This document shows, in pieces, positions 9,109 to 17,406 of a stretch of DNA of 64,000 bases (its first letter is position 1; every line of letters begins with the position of its first letter). Source of the stretch: Mycobacterium rhizamassiliense (GTDB lineage Bacteria; Actinomycetota; Actinomycetes; Mycobacteriales; Mycobacteriaceae). The notes below the pieces were generated by a model. It did no database searches. It was not told the origin of the DNA and saw only the letters and a list, made by a program, of their open reading frames with translations. The stretch covers positions 3,925,685 through 3,989,684 of the forward strand of contig NZ_LT721901.1 in assembly GCF_900157375.1 (NCBI RefSeq). Direction: 5' to 3'. The position numbers were made by a program, and so were the translations under genes.

Positions 9109-9701
9109 GCGCCGTCGCCGTCGGGCAGGGCGCACACCTGGCCGCCGGAGAAGCCGGACGACCCGATGCCGAGCGCGAGGTTGAACCGCGCCCGCAGGTT
9201 GCCCAGGTTGATGACGTGGGTGAGGCCGACCAGCTGCGCCGTGTCGAAGTGCGCGCGCAACGCGTCGAACAGCTCGTCGGTCACCTCGACCGGGGTCCGG
9301 CTCATCGCGGTGGCGTACGCAAGGATCAGCTTGTCGACGTCGGAGAAGCACGGCGCGTCGCGGTAGTTCCCCAGCGCCAGCAGTTCCTCGTCGGTGAGCC
9401 CCCACCGGCGGGCGATCTGCGAGCCCAGGTCGATGCAGTATTCGCAGCGCACCGTCGTCGCCGCCTTCAGCTCGGCCAGCGCGCGGTGGCGGGGACTGAG
9501 GATATCGAGCTTGGACTCGGCCTGCTCCAACTTGCCGTACGCGCTGAGCAGCTTGGGAATGTGCGCGTACATCCGCAGCGGTTCGAGCATCCCGGCCGTC
9601 TCCAGGCCGGTCATCTGGGCGAGCTTGCGTCGGGTGAAGAAGAAGGCGATCTTGGCACCCAGCCCGGCGTCGTGGTCGGAGACTCCCTGAAGGCGCGACA
9701 T
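9105..9701 (-). CDS. Carboxymuconolactone decarboxylase/AhpD-like protein
   Basis: This 198-residue protein of the AhpD/CMD fold carries the redox pair CEYC (RCEYCIDLGSQIARRWG), the hallmark of alkylhydroperoxidase-like members. The ATG at 9701 is preferred because AAAGGAT lies about 6 nt upstream; an in-frame ATG at 9734 lacks a clear site. It overlaps the downstream sigma factor by 4 nt. ECF41 sigma factors are characteristically linked to genes of this family and usually transcribe them. The substrate is unknown; a peroxide or quinone-type electrophile is a guess. Confidence 0.85.
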   Translation of the reverse strand: MSRLQGVSDHDAGLGAKIAFFFTRRKLAQMTGLETAGMLEPLRMYAHIPKLLSAYGKLEQAESKLDILSPRHRALAELKAATTVRCEYCIDLGSQIARRWGLTDEELLALGNYRDAPCFSDVDKLILAYATAMSRTPVEVTDELFDALRAHFDTAQLVGLTHVINLGNLRARFNLALGIGSSGFSGGQVCALPDGDGA

Positions 9702-9750
9702 GGCGATCCTTTCGAACGGCGTGCGGGCCGTCATCGGCCCTCACTACGTC

Positions 9751-9777
9751 GACACCCGGCGGCCGGCAAACGTGACC
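9751..9777 (-). promoter_or_regulatory. Candidate ECF41-type autoregulated promoter
   Basis: Reading the minus strand, GGTCACG (9777-9771) is followed by 16 nt and then TGTC (9754-9751), about 50 nt before the AhpD-like start. This resembles the published ECF41 promoter pattern TGTCAC, 16 nt, CGTC. The match is imperfect in both boxes, so it is a candidate only. Confidence 0.4.
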
Positions 9778-9791
9778 GGCGGGTGGCCGCC

Positions 9792-10133
9792 TCAGTGCCC
9801 GAAGGTCGAACCCGAACCCTGGATCTGCTCGCTCAGCGGCACGTCCATGTCGTATACCCGGGCGTGAAAAATGATGCGATTCCGCAGCGCCGCCCGCACC
9901 GCCCGGTGCAGGCCGTCCTCCAGATAAATCACGCCCTTCCAGCGCACCGCGTGCGGGAAGAGGTCGCCGTAGAAGGTCGAGTCCTCCGACAGCAGGCGAT
10001 CGAGCGCGAGCACCGTTGTCGTGGTGACCAATTCGTCGAGGCGGATTTGCTGTGGCGGTATCTGGGACCAGTCCTTGTACGAGAGCCCATGTTCCGGATA
10101 CGGCTTGCCTTCGCGCACGCCCTTGAAGATCAT
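9792..10133 (-). CDS. Conserved mycobacterial protein (Rv2375-like), ParB/Srx-like DGxHR motif
   Basis: This 113-residue cytoplasmic protein sits where Rv2375 lies in M. tuberculosis. It has no signal or membrane segment. The stretch VIYLEDGLHRAVRAALRNR resembles the DGxHR nucleotide-binding motif of the ParB/sulfiredoxin fold, but the rest is not recognisable to me. It is transcribed away from hrcA across a 148-nt gap. No function is assigned. Confidence 0.75.
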   Translation of the reverse strand: MIFKGVREGKPYPEHGLSYKDWSQIPPQQIRLDELVTTTTVLALDRLLSEDSTFYGDLFPHAVRWKGVIYLEDGLHRAVRAALRNRIIFHARVYDMDVPLSEQIQGSGSTFGH

Positions 10134-10281
10134 GCCCGGAACCTCTCCAGACCCCGGCCCGACAAATACATGCTGGATAGGCTAGTCGGAGAAGTTGCCG
10201 ACGGCGCGCGACTCTCTTCGGCTGTGCGCGGTCAATACCCGCCGAGACCGTAAAATGGACGCGATCAAGGAGGTAGGGCCA

Positions 10282-11313
10282 ATGGGAAGTGCGGACGACC
10301 GTCGCTTCCAGGTGCTGCACGCGATCGTTGCGGACTTCGTCTCCACCAAGGAACCGATCGGTTCCAAGTCGCTCGTCGAGCGGCACAACCTCGGCGTGTC
10401 CAGCGCGACCGTGCGCAACGACATGGCCGTGCTCGAGGCCGAGGGCTACATCACCCAGCCGCACACCAGCTCCGGGCGGGTCCCCACCGAGAAGGGCTAC
10501 CGTGAGTTCGTCGACCGGCTCGACGACGTCAAGCCGCTGTCGTCGGCCGAGCGGCGCGCGATCCAGGGTTTCCTGGAGTCCGGCGTCGACCTGGACGACG
10601 TGCTGCGCCGCGCGGTGCGGCTGCTCGCCCAGCTGACCCGCCAGGTGGCCGTCGTCCAGTACCCGACGCTGTCGACCTCGACGGTTCGCCACCTGGAGGT
10701 CATCGCCCTGACCCCGGCCCGGCTGCTGATGGTCGTCATCACCGACTCCGGCCGCGTCGATCAGCGCGTCGTCGAACTCGGCGACGTCATCGACGACCAC
10801 CAGCTTGGCCGATTGCGGGAGATGCTCGGGCAAGCGCTGGTGGGCAAGCGGCTCTCGGCCGCCTCGGTCGCGGTGGCCGACCTGGCCGGACAGCTCGACG
10901 GTGCCGGCGGCTTTGGCGACGCCGTGGGCCGTTCGGCGACGGTGTTGCTGGAGTCGTTGGTGGAACACACCGAAGAACGCTTGGTGATGGGCGGTACCGC
11001 CAACCTGACCCGCAACGCCGCGGATTTCGGCGGCTCGCTGCGGCCCATTCTGGAGGCCCTCGAGGAGCAGGTGGTGGTGCTGCGGTTGCTGGCCGCCCAG
11101 CAGGAGGCCGGCAAAGTGACGGTGCGGATCGGTCACGAGACTGCCGTGGAGCAGATCGCGGGCACTTCGATGGTGTCCACCTCCTACGGCAATGCCGACA
11201 CCGTCTACGGCGGCATGGGTGTGCTGGGGCCCACCCGGATGGACTATCCGGGAACTATCGCCAGCGTCGCCGCAGTTGCTCTTTATATTGGCGAGGTCCT
11301 TGGTGCCCGATGA
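10282..11313 (+). CDS. hrcA: Heat-inducible transcription repressor HrcA
   Basis: This 343-residue repressor binds CIRCE elements upstream of chaperonin genes. An N-terminal winged helix (PIGSKSLVERHNLGVSSATVRNDMA) is followed by the GAF-like HrcA domain. AAGGAGGT at 10267-10274 lies 7 nt before the ATG at 10282 and fixes the start; in-frame codons upstream would add about 29 non-conserved residues. It is followed 78 nt later by dnaJ2, the usual mycobacterial pair. I saw no CIRCE repeat in its own upstream region. Confidence 0.95.
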   Translation: MGSADDRRFQVLHAIVADFVSTKEPIGSKSLVERHNLGVSSATVRNDMAVLEAEGYITQPHTSSGRVPTEKGYREFVDRLDDVKPLSSAERRAIQGFLESGVDLDDVLRRAVRLLAQLTRQVAVVQYPTLSTSTVRHLEVIALTPARLLMVVITDSGRVDQRVVELGDVIDDHQLGRLREMLGQALVGKRLSAASVAVADLAGQLDGAGGFGDAVGRSATVLLESLVEHTEERLVMGGTANLTRNAADFGGSLRPILEALEEQVVVLRLLAAQQEAGKVTVRIGHETAVEQIAGTSMVSTSYGNADTVYGGMGVLGPTRMDYPGTIASVAAVALYIGEVLGAR

Positions 11314-11391
11314 TCGCGCACCTGCAAAGCTTGTGGACGGCCGCTCCGAAATAACGGGCGCGGCGTAACCCCCTTCTAGGAGAGAGTCAGC

Positions 11392-12543
11392 GTGGCACGC
11401 GACTATTACGGGCTGCTCGGCGTGAGCAGAAACGCCAGCGATTCGGAGATCAAGCGCGCGTACCGCAAGCTGGCTCGTGAGCTGCATCCGGACGTCAACC
11501 CCGACGAGGCCGCGCAGGCGAAGTTCAAGGAGATCAGCGCCGCCTACGAGGTGCTCAGCGACCCGGAGAAGCGCCGGATCGTCGACCTGGGCGGGGATCC
11601 GCTGGAGAACGCCGCGGCCGCTGGGGCGGGCGGGTTCGGTGGCTTCGGCGGTTTGGGCGACGTGTTCGAGGCGTTCTTCGGCGGCGGCTTCAGCGGGGGC
11701 GGGACGTCGCGCGGCCCGATCGGCCGCGTCCGGCCGGGTTCGGACTCGCTGCTGCGGATGCGCCTGGACCTCGAGGAGTGCGCCACCGGCGTGACCAAGC
11801 AGGTCACCGTCGACACCGCGGTGCTGTGCGACCGCTGCCAGGGCAAGGGCACCAACGGCGATTCCGCGCCGATCCCATGCGACACCTGCGGGGGCCGCGG
11901 CGAGGTGCAGACCGTGCAGCGCTCGCTGCTGGGCCAGGTGATGACGGCGCGGCCGTGCCCCACCTGCCGCGGTGTCGGCGTGGTCATCCCCGACCCGTGC
12001 CACCAGTGCATGGGCGACGGCCGCGTGCGGTCCCGGCGCGAGATCAGCGTCAAGATCCCCGCCGGTGTCGGCGACGGCATGCGGGTGCGGCTGGCCGCCC
12101 AGGGCGAGGTCGGGCCCGGGGGAGGACCGGCCGGTGACCTCTACGTCGAGGTCCACGAGCAGGCCCACGACATCTTCGTGCGCGACGGCGACGACCTGCA
12201 CTGCACCATCGCGGTGCCGATGGTCGACGCGGCGCTGGGTGTCACGGTCACCGTCGACGCCATCCTGGACGGCGTGAGCGAGATCGTCGTTCCCCCCGGC
12301 ACGCAGCCGGGCGCGATCATCACGCTGCGCGGCCACGGCATGCCGCCGCTGCGGTCCACCGCCCGCGGCAACCTGCATGCGCACGTCGAGGTCGTGGTCC
12401 CGGCCCGGCTCGACCATCAGGACGCAGATCTGCTGCGCGAGCTGAAGACTCGTCGCAGCCGCGACGTGGCCGAGGTCCGCTCGACGCACAACGGCAGCGG
12501 CGGACTGTTCAGCCGGCTGCGCGAGACCTTCAGCGGGCGCTAG
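11392..12543 (+). CDS. dnaJ2: Chaperone DnaJ2
   Basis: This 383-residue type I Hsp40 co-chaperone of DnaK starts with a J domain containing HPD (ELHPDVNPDE). A Gly/Phe-rich stretch (GAGGFGGFGGLGD) follows. The zinc-binding region has four CxxCxGxG repeats (CDRCQGKG, CDTCGGRG, CPTCRGVG, CHQCMGDG), and the C-terminal substrate-binding domains come last. It begins at GTG with AGGAGAG upstream. It heads a run of closely packed genes to era. Confidence 0.95.
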   Translation: MARDYYGLLGVSRNASDSEIKRAYRKLARELHPDVNPDEAAQAKFKEISAAYEVLSDPEKRRIVDLGGDPLENAAAAGAGGFGGFGGLGDVFEAFFGGGFSGGGTSRGPIGRVRPGSDSLLRMRLDLEECATGVTKQVTVDTAVLCDRCQGKGTNGDSAPIPCDTCGGRGEVQTVQRSLLGQVMTARPCPTCRGVGVVIPDPCHQCMGDGRVRSRREISVKIPAGVGDGMRVRLAAQGEVGPGGGPAGDLYVEVHEQAHDIFVRDGDDLHCTIAVPMVDAALGVTVTVDAILDGVSEIVVPPGTQPGAIITLRGHGMPPLRSTARGNLHAHVEVVVPARLDHQDADLLRELKTRRSRDVAEVRSTHNGSGGLFSRLRETFSGR

Positions 12544-12560
12544 CCGCACAGGGGCCGCAC

Positions 12561-13346
12561 ATGGTGGCGACGCTGTTCTACGTCGATGCACTGCCCGACA
12601 CCGGTGGGCTAGCCGTCGTCGGAGGTGACGAAGGTTTTCATGCCGCGACGGTGCGCCGGATCCGGCCCGGCGAGCAGCTGGTGCTCGGCGACGGCGCGGG
12701 AGCCATGGCGCACTGCGAGGTCGAGTCCGCCGGGCGCGACGGGCTGTCGGCCCGGGTGCTGGCGCGCTGGAGCGTGGCGCCCGGCCGGCCGCCGGTGACG
12801 GTGGTGCAGGCGCTGCCCAAATCCGAGCGCTCGGAGCTGGCGATCGAATTGGCCACCGAGGCCGGCGCCGACGCGTTTTTGGCCTGGCAGGCGGCCCGCT
12901 GTGTGGCCAGCTGGCAGGGCGCCCGCGTCGGCAAGGGCCTGCGCCGGTGGCGGGCCGTGGTCCGGTCGGCGGCCCGGCAATCCCGGCGGGCATACATCCC
13001 GCCCGTCGACGGCGTGCTCTCGACATCGGCGCTCACGCAGCGGATCCGCGACGACGTGGCCGCCGGCGCGGTGGTGCTGGCCCTGCACGAGTCGGCGACC
13101 AGCCGGCTCGCGGATGTTGCTGTCGCGCAAGCGAATTCGCTGACGCTTCTCATCGGCCCCGAAGGGGGAATCGCGCCGGAGGAGGTCGACGCGTTCACCG
13201 AAGCGGGCGCCGTCACGGTCCGGCTGGGCCCGCAGGTGCTGCGGACGACGACCGCCGCCGCGGTGGCGCTGGGGGCGCTCGGCGTGCTCACGCCCCGATG
13301 GGACCAGCCCGGCGAGGTCGGGCCGGGCGAGGTGGGAGAGAGCTGA
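12561..13346 (+). CDS. rsmE: 16S rRNA (uracil-1498-N3)-methyltransferase RsmE
   Basis: This 261-residue SPOUT-family methyltransferase modifies U1498 of 16S rRNA using S-adenosylmethionine. The N-terminal PUA-like part reads GGDEGFHAATVRRIRPGEQ. The knot region has LPKSERSELAIELATEAG and the cofactor loop LLIGPEGGIAPEEVDAF, then LGPQVLRTTTA. It lies 17 nt after dnaJ2 and 77 nt before phoH, as in M. tuberculosis (Rv2372c). Confidence 0.93.
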   Translation: MVATLFYVDALPDTGGLAVVGGDEGFHAATVRRIRPGEQLVLGDGAGAMAHCEVESAGRDGLSARVLARWSVAPGRPPVTVVQALPKSERSELAIELATEAGADAFLAWQAARCVASWQGARVGKGLRRWRAVVRSAARQSRRAYIPPVDGVLSTSALTQRIRDDVAAGAVVLALHESATSRLADVAVAQANSLTLLIGPEGGIAPEEVDAFTEAGAVTVRLGPQVLRTTTAAAVALGALGVLTPRWDQPGEVGPGEVGES

Positions 13347-13423
13347 CCAACCACAGCCCCCGGCGTAGACTAAAACGGCCGTATACACCGGAGACGAGCG
13401 AGAAGGCAGGCATCGAGAACCAC

Positions 13424-15559
13424 GTGACGCCACGCGAGACCAGCGCCGCTGACGCATCTGGGGCCCTGCAGGCCGACGCTCAGGTTCGCAGCAGCATCGA
13501 CGTTCCGCCCGATCTCGTCATGGGCTTGCTGGGTTCGGCCGACGAAAACCTCCGCGCGCTGGAGCGCACGCTGAACGCCGATCTGCATGTGCGCGGCAAC
13601 ACCGTCACCCTGTCGGGCGAACCGGCCGACGTCGCGCTGGCCGAGCGGGCCGTCTCGGAGCTGATCGCGATCGTCGCCGCCCGTCAGCCGCTGACACCGG
13701 AAGTGGTGCGCCACAGCGTCGCCATGCTCGCCGGCACCGGCGACGAGTCGCCGGCCGAGGTGCTCACGCTGGACATCCTGGCCCGCCGCGGCAAGACGAT
13801 CCGGCCCAAGACGCTCAACCAGAAGCGCTACGTCGACGCCATCGACGCCAACACCATCGTGTTCGGGGTCGGGCCGGCCGGCACCGGCAAGACGTATCTG
13901 GCCATGGCCAAGGCCGTCCACGCCCTGCAGAGCAAGCAGGTCAGCCGCATCATCTTGACCCGCCCGGCGGTGGAAGCCGGTGAGCGCCTTGGCTTTTTGC
14001 CCGGCACGCTGAGCGAGAAGATCGATCCGTACCTGCGGCCGCTGTATGACGCGCTGTACGACATGATGGATCCCGAACTGGTCCCGAAGCTGATGTCCGC
14101 CGGCGTCATCGAGGTCGCCCCGCTGGCGTATATGCGGGGCCGCGCCCAGCCCGTATTCACGAAAGTTCTTACTCCCAGCGGGTTTCGGCCAATCGGTGAG
14201 CTTATGGTTGGGGACTACGTAATCGGGTCCGACGGGCAACCGACCGAAATACTCGGCGTCCATCCGCAGGGGTTCAAAGAGATTTATCGGATTTACACGC
14301 AGGACCGTTCGTCGACACTCGCTTCGGGCGACCACCTTTGGTCCGTCTACACGCGGTCTGACCGGCGCCGAGGTAAACCGGCACGCGTGCTGCAGACGAA
14401 GGAGATGATCGGGAACCTTCGGGCGGCGCACTACCGCCGTTACGAGTTGCCGTTGCTCAGTGCTCCAGTGGCTTTCGCGGCGCGGGCCGTGCCGTTGCAC
14501 CCGTACGCACTGGGTTTGCTGCTCGGCGATGGCTGTTTGACATGTGCGACGACACCGAGCTTTGCGACGAACGATCCTGAACTGGCCGAAGCCTTGGGAC
14601 GTCTAATTCCCGGAATCGAGGTGCGGCGCAAGTCCGCGGTTGATTACATACTCAACCGAATCCGTCGTCCCGGTGGGCCGACGACACGAGCAAATCCCGT
14701 CACTGCTGCTCTTCGTCAGCTTGACCTTGCCGGTACACGGTCGGATACCAAGTTCGTCCCGAGGAATTACCTCCTCAATTCGCCCGACGTGCGACTTGCG
14801 GTCTTGCAGGGGTTACTCGACTCCGATGGCGGCCCGGTCACCCAGCAAGCGCGCACGTGTCGGATTCAATTTACGACCGTGTCAGATCGACTCCGCGACG
14901 ATGTGATTTTCCTGGTTCAGTCGCTGGGTGGGGTCGTCTACCCCCGCACCCGACCAGCTGCGGGCCGTGCACCCGGCCTGGCAGGCGGAAGGGAAGTGCG
15001 CCATCGGTATGATTCCCACATCCTCGACATTCGGCTTCCGGAGGGATTGGTTCCTTTCCGGTTGCAGCGCAAGGCCGCGAAGTATGACGCGGCGCGCGGT
15101 GCCAGGCCCATGCGCTTCATTGATCGGATCGAGCCCGCAGGTACCGAAGAGGCGGTCTGCATTCAGGTCGCCGCCGAGGATTCGCTCTACGTCACCGAGG
15201 ATTTCCTGCTAACGCACAACACACTGAATTCGGCGTTCATCGTCCTCGACGAGGCGCAGAACACCACCGCCGAGCAGATGAAGATGTTCCTCACCCGGTT
15301 GGGATTCGGCTCCAAGATCGTGGTCACCGGCGACATCACCCAGATCGACCTGCCCGGCGGCGCGCGGTCCGGCCTGCGGTCGGCGATCGACATCCTGGAC
15401 AACGTCGACGACATCCATATTGCGGAGCTCACCAGCGTCGACGTGGTACGCCACCGGCTGGTTTCGGAGATCGTCGACGCCTACGCCAGGCATGAGGAGC
15501 CGGGCTCGGGGACGAACCGGGCGGCTCGGCGCGCGTCGAGCGCCCGCAGTCGTCGATGA
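13424..15559 (+). CDS. phoH1: PhoH-like ATPase PhoH1 precursor, interrupted by an intein
   Basis: The precursor is 711 residues. Removing residues 241-599 leaves 352, the length I recall for M. tuberculosis PhoH1 (Rv2368c). The first part holds the N-terminal domain and Walker A (GPAGTGKT, near residue 150). After the intein come Walker B (FIVLDEAQN, near 605) and the PhoH tail (VTGDITQIDLPGG). PhoH proteins are ATPases, some with RNA helicase activity. The GTG start at 13424 is chosen by similarity to the family; an in-frame opening reaches back to 12947 but overlaps rsmE. The insertion lies between MRGR and TLNSAF, just before Walker B, so the ATPase should be inactive until spliced. It is followed 18 nt later by ybeY. 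Confidence 0.93.
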   Translation: MTPRETSAADASGALQADAQVRSSIDVPPDLVMGLLGSADENLRALERTLNADLHVRGNTVTLSGEPADVALAERAVSELIAIVAARQPLTPEVVRHSVAMLAGTGDESPAEVLTLDILARRGKTIRPKTLNQKRYVDAIDANTIVFGVGPAGTGKTYLAMAKAVHALQSKQVSRIILTRPAVEAGERLGFLPGTLSEKIDPYLRPLYDALYDMMDPELVPKLMSAGVIEVAPLAYMRGRAQPVFTKVLTPSGFRPIGELMVGDYVIGSDGQPTEILGVHPQGFKEIYRIYTQDRSSTLASGDHLWSVYTRSDRRRGKPARVLQTKEMIGNLRAAHYRRYELPLLSAPVAFAARAVPLHPYALGLLLGDGCLTCATTPSFATNDPELAEALGRLIPGIEVRRKSAVDYILNRIRRPGGPTTRANPVTAALRQLDLAGTRSDTKFVPRNYLLNSPDVRLAVLQGLLDSDGGPVTQQARTCRIQFTTVSDRLRDDVIFLVQSLGGVVYPRTRPAAGRAPGLAGGREVRHRYDSHILDIRLPEGLVPFRLQRKAAKYDAARGARPMRFIDRIEPAGTEEAVCIQVAAEDSLYVTEDFLLTHNTLNSAFIVLDEAQNTTAEQMKMFLTRLGFGSKIVVTGDITQIDLPGGARSGLRSAIDILDNVDDIHIAELTSVDVVRHRLVSEIVDAYARHEEPGSGTNRAARRASSARSRR
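14144..15220 (+). other. Class 3-type intein with LAGLIDADG homing endonuclease in PhoH1
   Basis: This 359-codon in-frame insertion runs from GCC (Ala, intein residue 1) to AAC (Asn) before a Thr +1. The first residue is Ala, not Cys or Ser, so a class 1 mechanism is excluded. Block B reads ASGDHLW with Trp two residues after the His (intein position 66). Block F has Cys at intein position 339 (EAVCIQV). The end is LLTHN followed by T. These three residues are the Trp/Cys/Thr set that defines class 3 inteins. Two LAGLIDADG motifs are present (ALGLLLGDGCL and VLQGLLDSDGG), spaced about 100 residues apart with no stop. Base composition looks clearly less GC-rich than the flanking extein, with many A/T third positions, consistent with horizontal arrival. 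Confidence 0.9.
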
Positions 15560-15577
15560 TCGTGCGGTGAGCGTCCT

Positions 15578-16111
15578 ATGAGCATCGAAGTCTCCAACGA
15601 GTCCGGCATCGACGTCTCGGAAGCCGAACTGGTCAGCGTCGCGCGGTTCGTCATCGCCAAGATGGACGTCAACCCGGGTGCCGAGCTGTCGATGGTGCTG
15701 CTGGACACCGCGGCGATGGCCGACCTGCACATGCGCTGGATGGATCTGCCCGGGCCGACGGACGTGATGAGCTTCCCGATGGACGAGCTCGAGCCGGGCG
15801 GCCGCCCCGACGCGCCCGAGCCGGGGCCGTCGATGCTGGGCGACATCGCGCTGTGCCCGGAATTCGCCGTTGAGCAGGCCGCCGCCGCGGGCCACAGCCT
15901 CGGACATGAGCTGGCGCTGTTGACCGTTCACGGCGTGCTGCATCTGCTCGGCTACGACCACGCGGAGCAGGACGAGGAGAAGGAGATGTTCGCCCTGCAG
16001 AACCGGTTGCTCGAGGAGTGGGTCGCCGAGCAGGTCGAGGCCTACCGGCTGGACCGTCAGGACGAAAAGGACCGCCGGTTGCTGGACAAGTCAAGGAATT
16101 TCGACCTTTGA
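15578..16111 (+). CDS. ybeY: Endoribonuclease YbeY
   Basis: This 177-residue zinc-dependent endoribonuclease matures 16S rRNA 3' ends and takes part in ribosome quality control. The metal-binding signature HGVLHLLGYDH is intact. The end of the protein overlaps the TTG start of the next gene by 4 nt (TTGA). Gene order phoH-ybeY-CBS protein-era is conserved in actinobacteria. Confidence 0.95.
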   Translation: MSIEVSNESGIDVSEAELVSVARFVIAKMDVNPGAELSMVLLDTAAMADLHMRWMDLPGPTDVMSFPMDELEPGGRPDAPEPGPSMLGDIALCPEFAVEQAAAAGHSLGHELALLTVHGVLHLLGYDHAEQDEEKEMFALQNRLLEEWVAEQVEAYRLDRQDEKDRRLLDKSRNFDL

Positions 16112-17406
16112 CCGGAATCAGTCAGCTGCTCGGCGCGATCGCGCTGATCGGTTTGGGCGGCCTGTTCGCGGCGATCGACGCCGCCATCAGCACGGTGTCG
16201 CTGGCGCGGGTGCAGGAGATGCTGCGCGACGAGCGGCCCGGCGCCCACGCCCTGGCCAAGGTGATGGTCGACCGCCCGCGCTACATCAACCTCTGCGTCC
16301 TGCTGCGCAACACCTGCGAGATCACCGCGACCGTGCTGTTGGTGGTGTTCCTCTACGACAACTTCGGCCTGAAGTGGGGGTTGTTCGGCGCCGCGACCAT
16401 CATGGTGTTGATCAGCTTCGTCGTCATCGGGGTGGGCCCGCGCACCCTCGGTCGCCAGCACGCGTATTCCATCGCGCTGGTGATGGCCCTTCCGCTGCAG
16501 GCGATTTCGTGGCTGCTGATGCCCGTCAGCCGGTTGCTGATCGTCGTGGGTAACGCGATCACGCCGGGCCGCGGCCTGCGCAACGGGCCGTTCGCGTCCG
16601 AGATCGAGTTGCGTGAGGTCGTCGACCTGGCCCAGCAGCGCGGCGTCGTCGCCGCCGACGAGCGCAGGATGATCGAGTCCGTCTTCGAGCTCGGGGATAC
16701 CCCTGCCCGCGAGGTGATGGTGCCGCGCACCGAGATGATCTGGATCGAAAGCGACAAGTTCGCCAGCCAGGCGACCAACCTGGCCGTGCGCAGCGGCCAT
16801 TCCCGTCTCCCGGTGATCGGCGAGAACGTCGACGACGTCGTCGGCGTCGTCTACCTCAAAGACCTTGTCCAGCAGACGTTCCTGTCGGCCGGCGGTGGCC
16901 GGGACATCACGGTGGCGGAGGTGATGCGTCCGCCGGTGTTCGTGCCCGACTCCAAGCCGCTGGATGCGCTGCTGCGGGAAATGCAGCGTGACCGCAACCA
17001 CATGGCGCTGCTGGTCGACGAATACGGCGCGATCGCGGGCCTGGTCAGCATCGAAGACGTGCTGGAAGAGATCGTCGGCGAGATCGCCGACGAGTACGAC
17101 GACGAGGAGAAGGCCCCCATAGAAGACTTGGGCGACAAGCGTTTTCGGGTGTCGGCGCGGCTGCCGATCGAGGATGTCGGCGAGCTGTACGGCGTGGAGT
17201 TCGACGACGACCTCGACGTCGACACGGTCGGCGGCCTGCTGGCCCTGGAGCTGGGCCGGGTCCCGCTGCCGGGCGCCGAGGTGGTGTCGCACGGGCTGCG
17301 GCTGCACGCCGAGGGTGGGCCCGACCATCGCGGGCGGGTGCGCATTGGCACCGTCTTGCTGAGCCCGGTCGAGACCAACGGATCCGAACGGGAAGACCAT
17401 GACTGA
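16108..17406 (+). CDS. CorC/HlyC-type CBS-pair membrane protein (Rv2366c-like)
   Basis: This 432-residue membrane protein has an N-terminal DUF21 region with about four membrane segments (LLGAIALIGLGGLFAAIDAA onward). Two CBS domains follow (PREVMVPRTEM equivalent at AREVMVPRTEM, and VAEVMRPPVFVP), then a CorC_HlyC transporter-associated domain. The family is linked to magnesium or cobalt efflux, but the substrate here is unknown. The start is taken as TTG at 16108, overlapping the ybeY stop. The family N-terminus begins there, while the open frame to 16018 lies inside ybeY. The end overlaps era by 8 nt. Confidence 0.9.
   Translation: MTGISQLLGAIALIGLGGLFAAIDAAISTVSLARVQEMLRDERPGAHALAKVMVDRPRYINLCVLLRNTCEITATVLLVVFLYDNFGLKWGLFGAATIMVLISFVVIGVGPRTLGRQHAYSIALVMALPLQAISWLLMPVSRLLIVVGNAITPGRGLRNGPFASEIELREVVDLAQQRGVVAADERRMIESVFELGDTPAREVMVPRTEMIWIESDKFASQATNLAVRSGHSRLPVIGENVDDVVGVVYLKDLVQQTFLSAGGGRDITVAEVMRPPVFVPDSKPLDALLREMQRDRNHMALLVDEYGAIAGLVSIEDVLEEIVGEIADEYDDEEKAPIEDLGDKRFRVSARLPIEDVGELYGVEFDDDLDVDTVGGLLALELGRVPLPGAEVVSHGLRLHAEGGPDHRGRVRIGTVLLSPVETNGSEREDHD

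Noticed and set aside
8236..13026. A 1596-codon minus-strand open frame
   Set aside because: Only 8236-9108 is a gene. The rest is a shadow of the AhpD-like gene, hrcA, dnaJ2 and rsmE, favoured by high GC.
12947..13423. N-terminal extension of the PhoH frame
   Set aside because: It lies inside rsmE in another frame and is Arg/Gly-rich shadow sequence. The PhoH family N-terminus begins at 13424.
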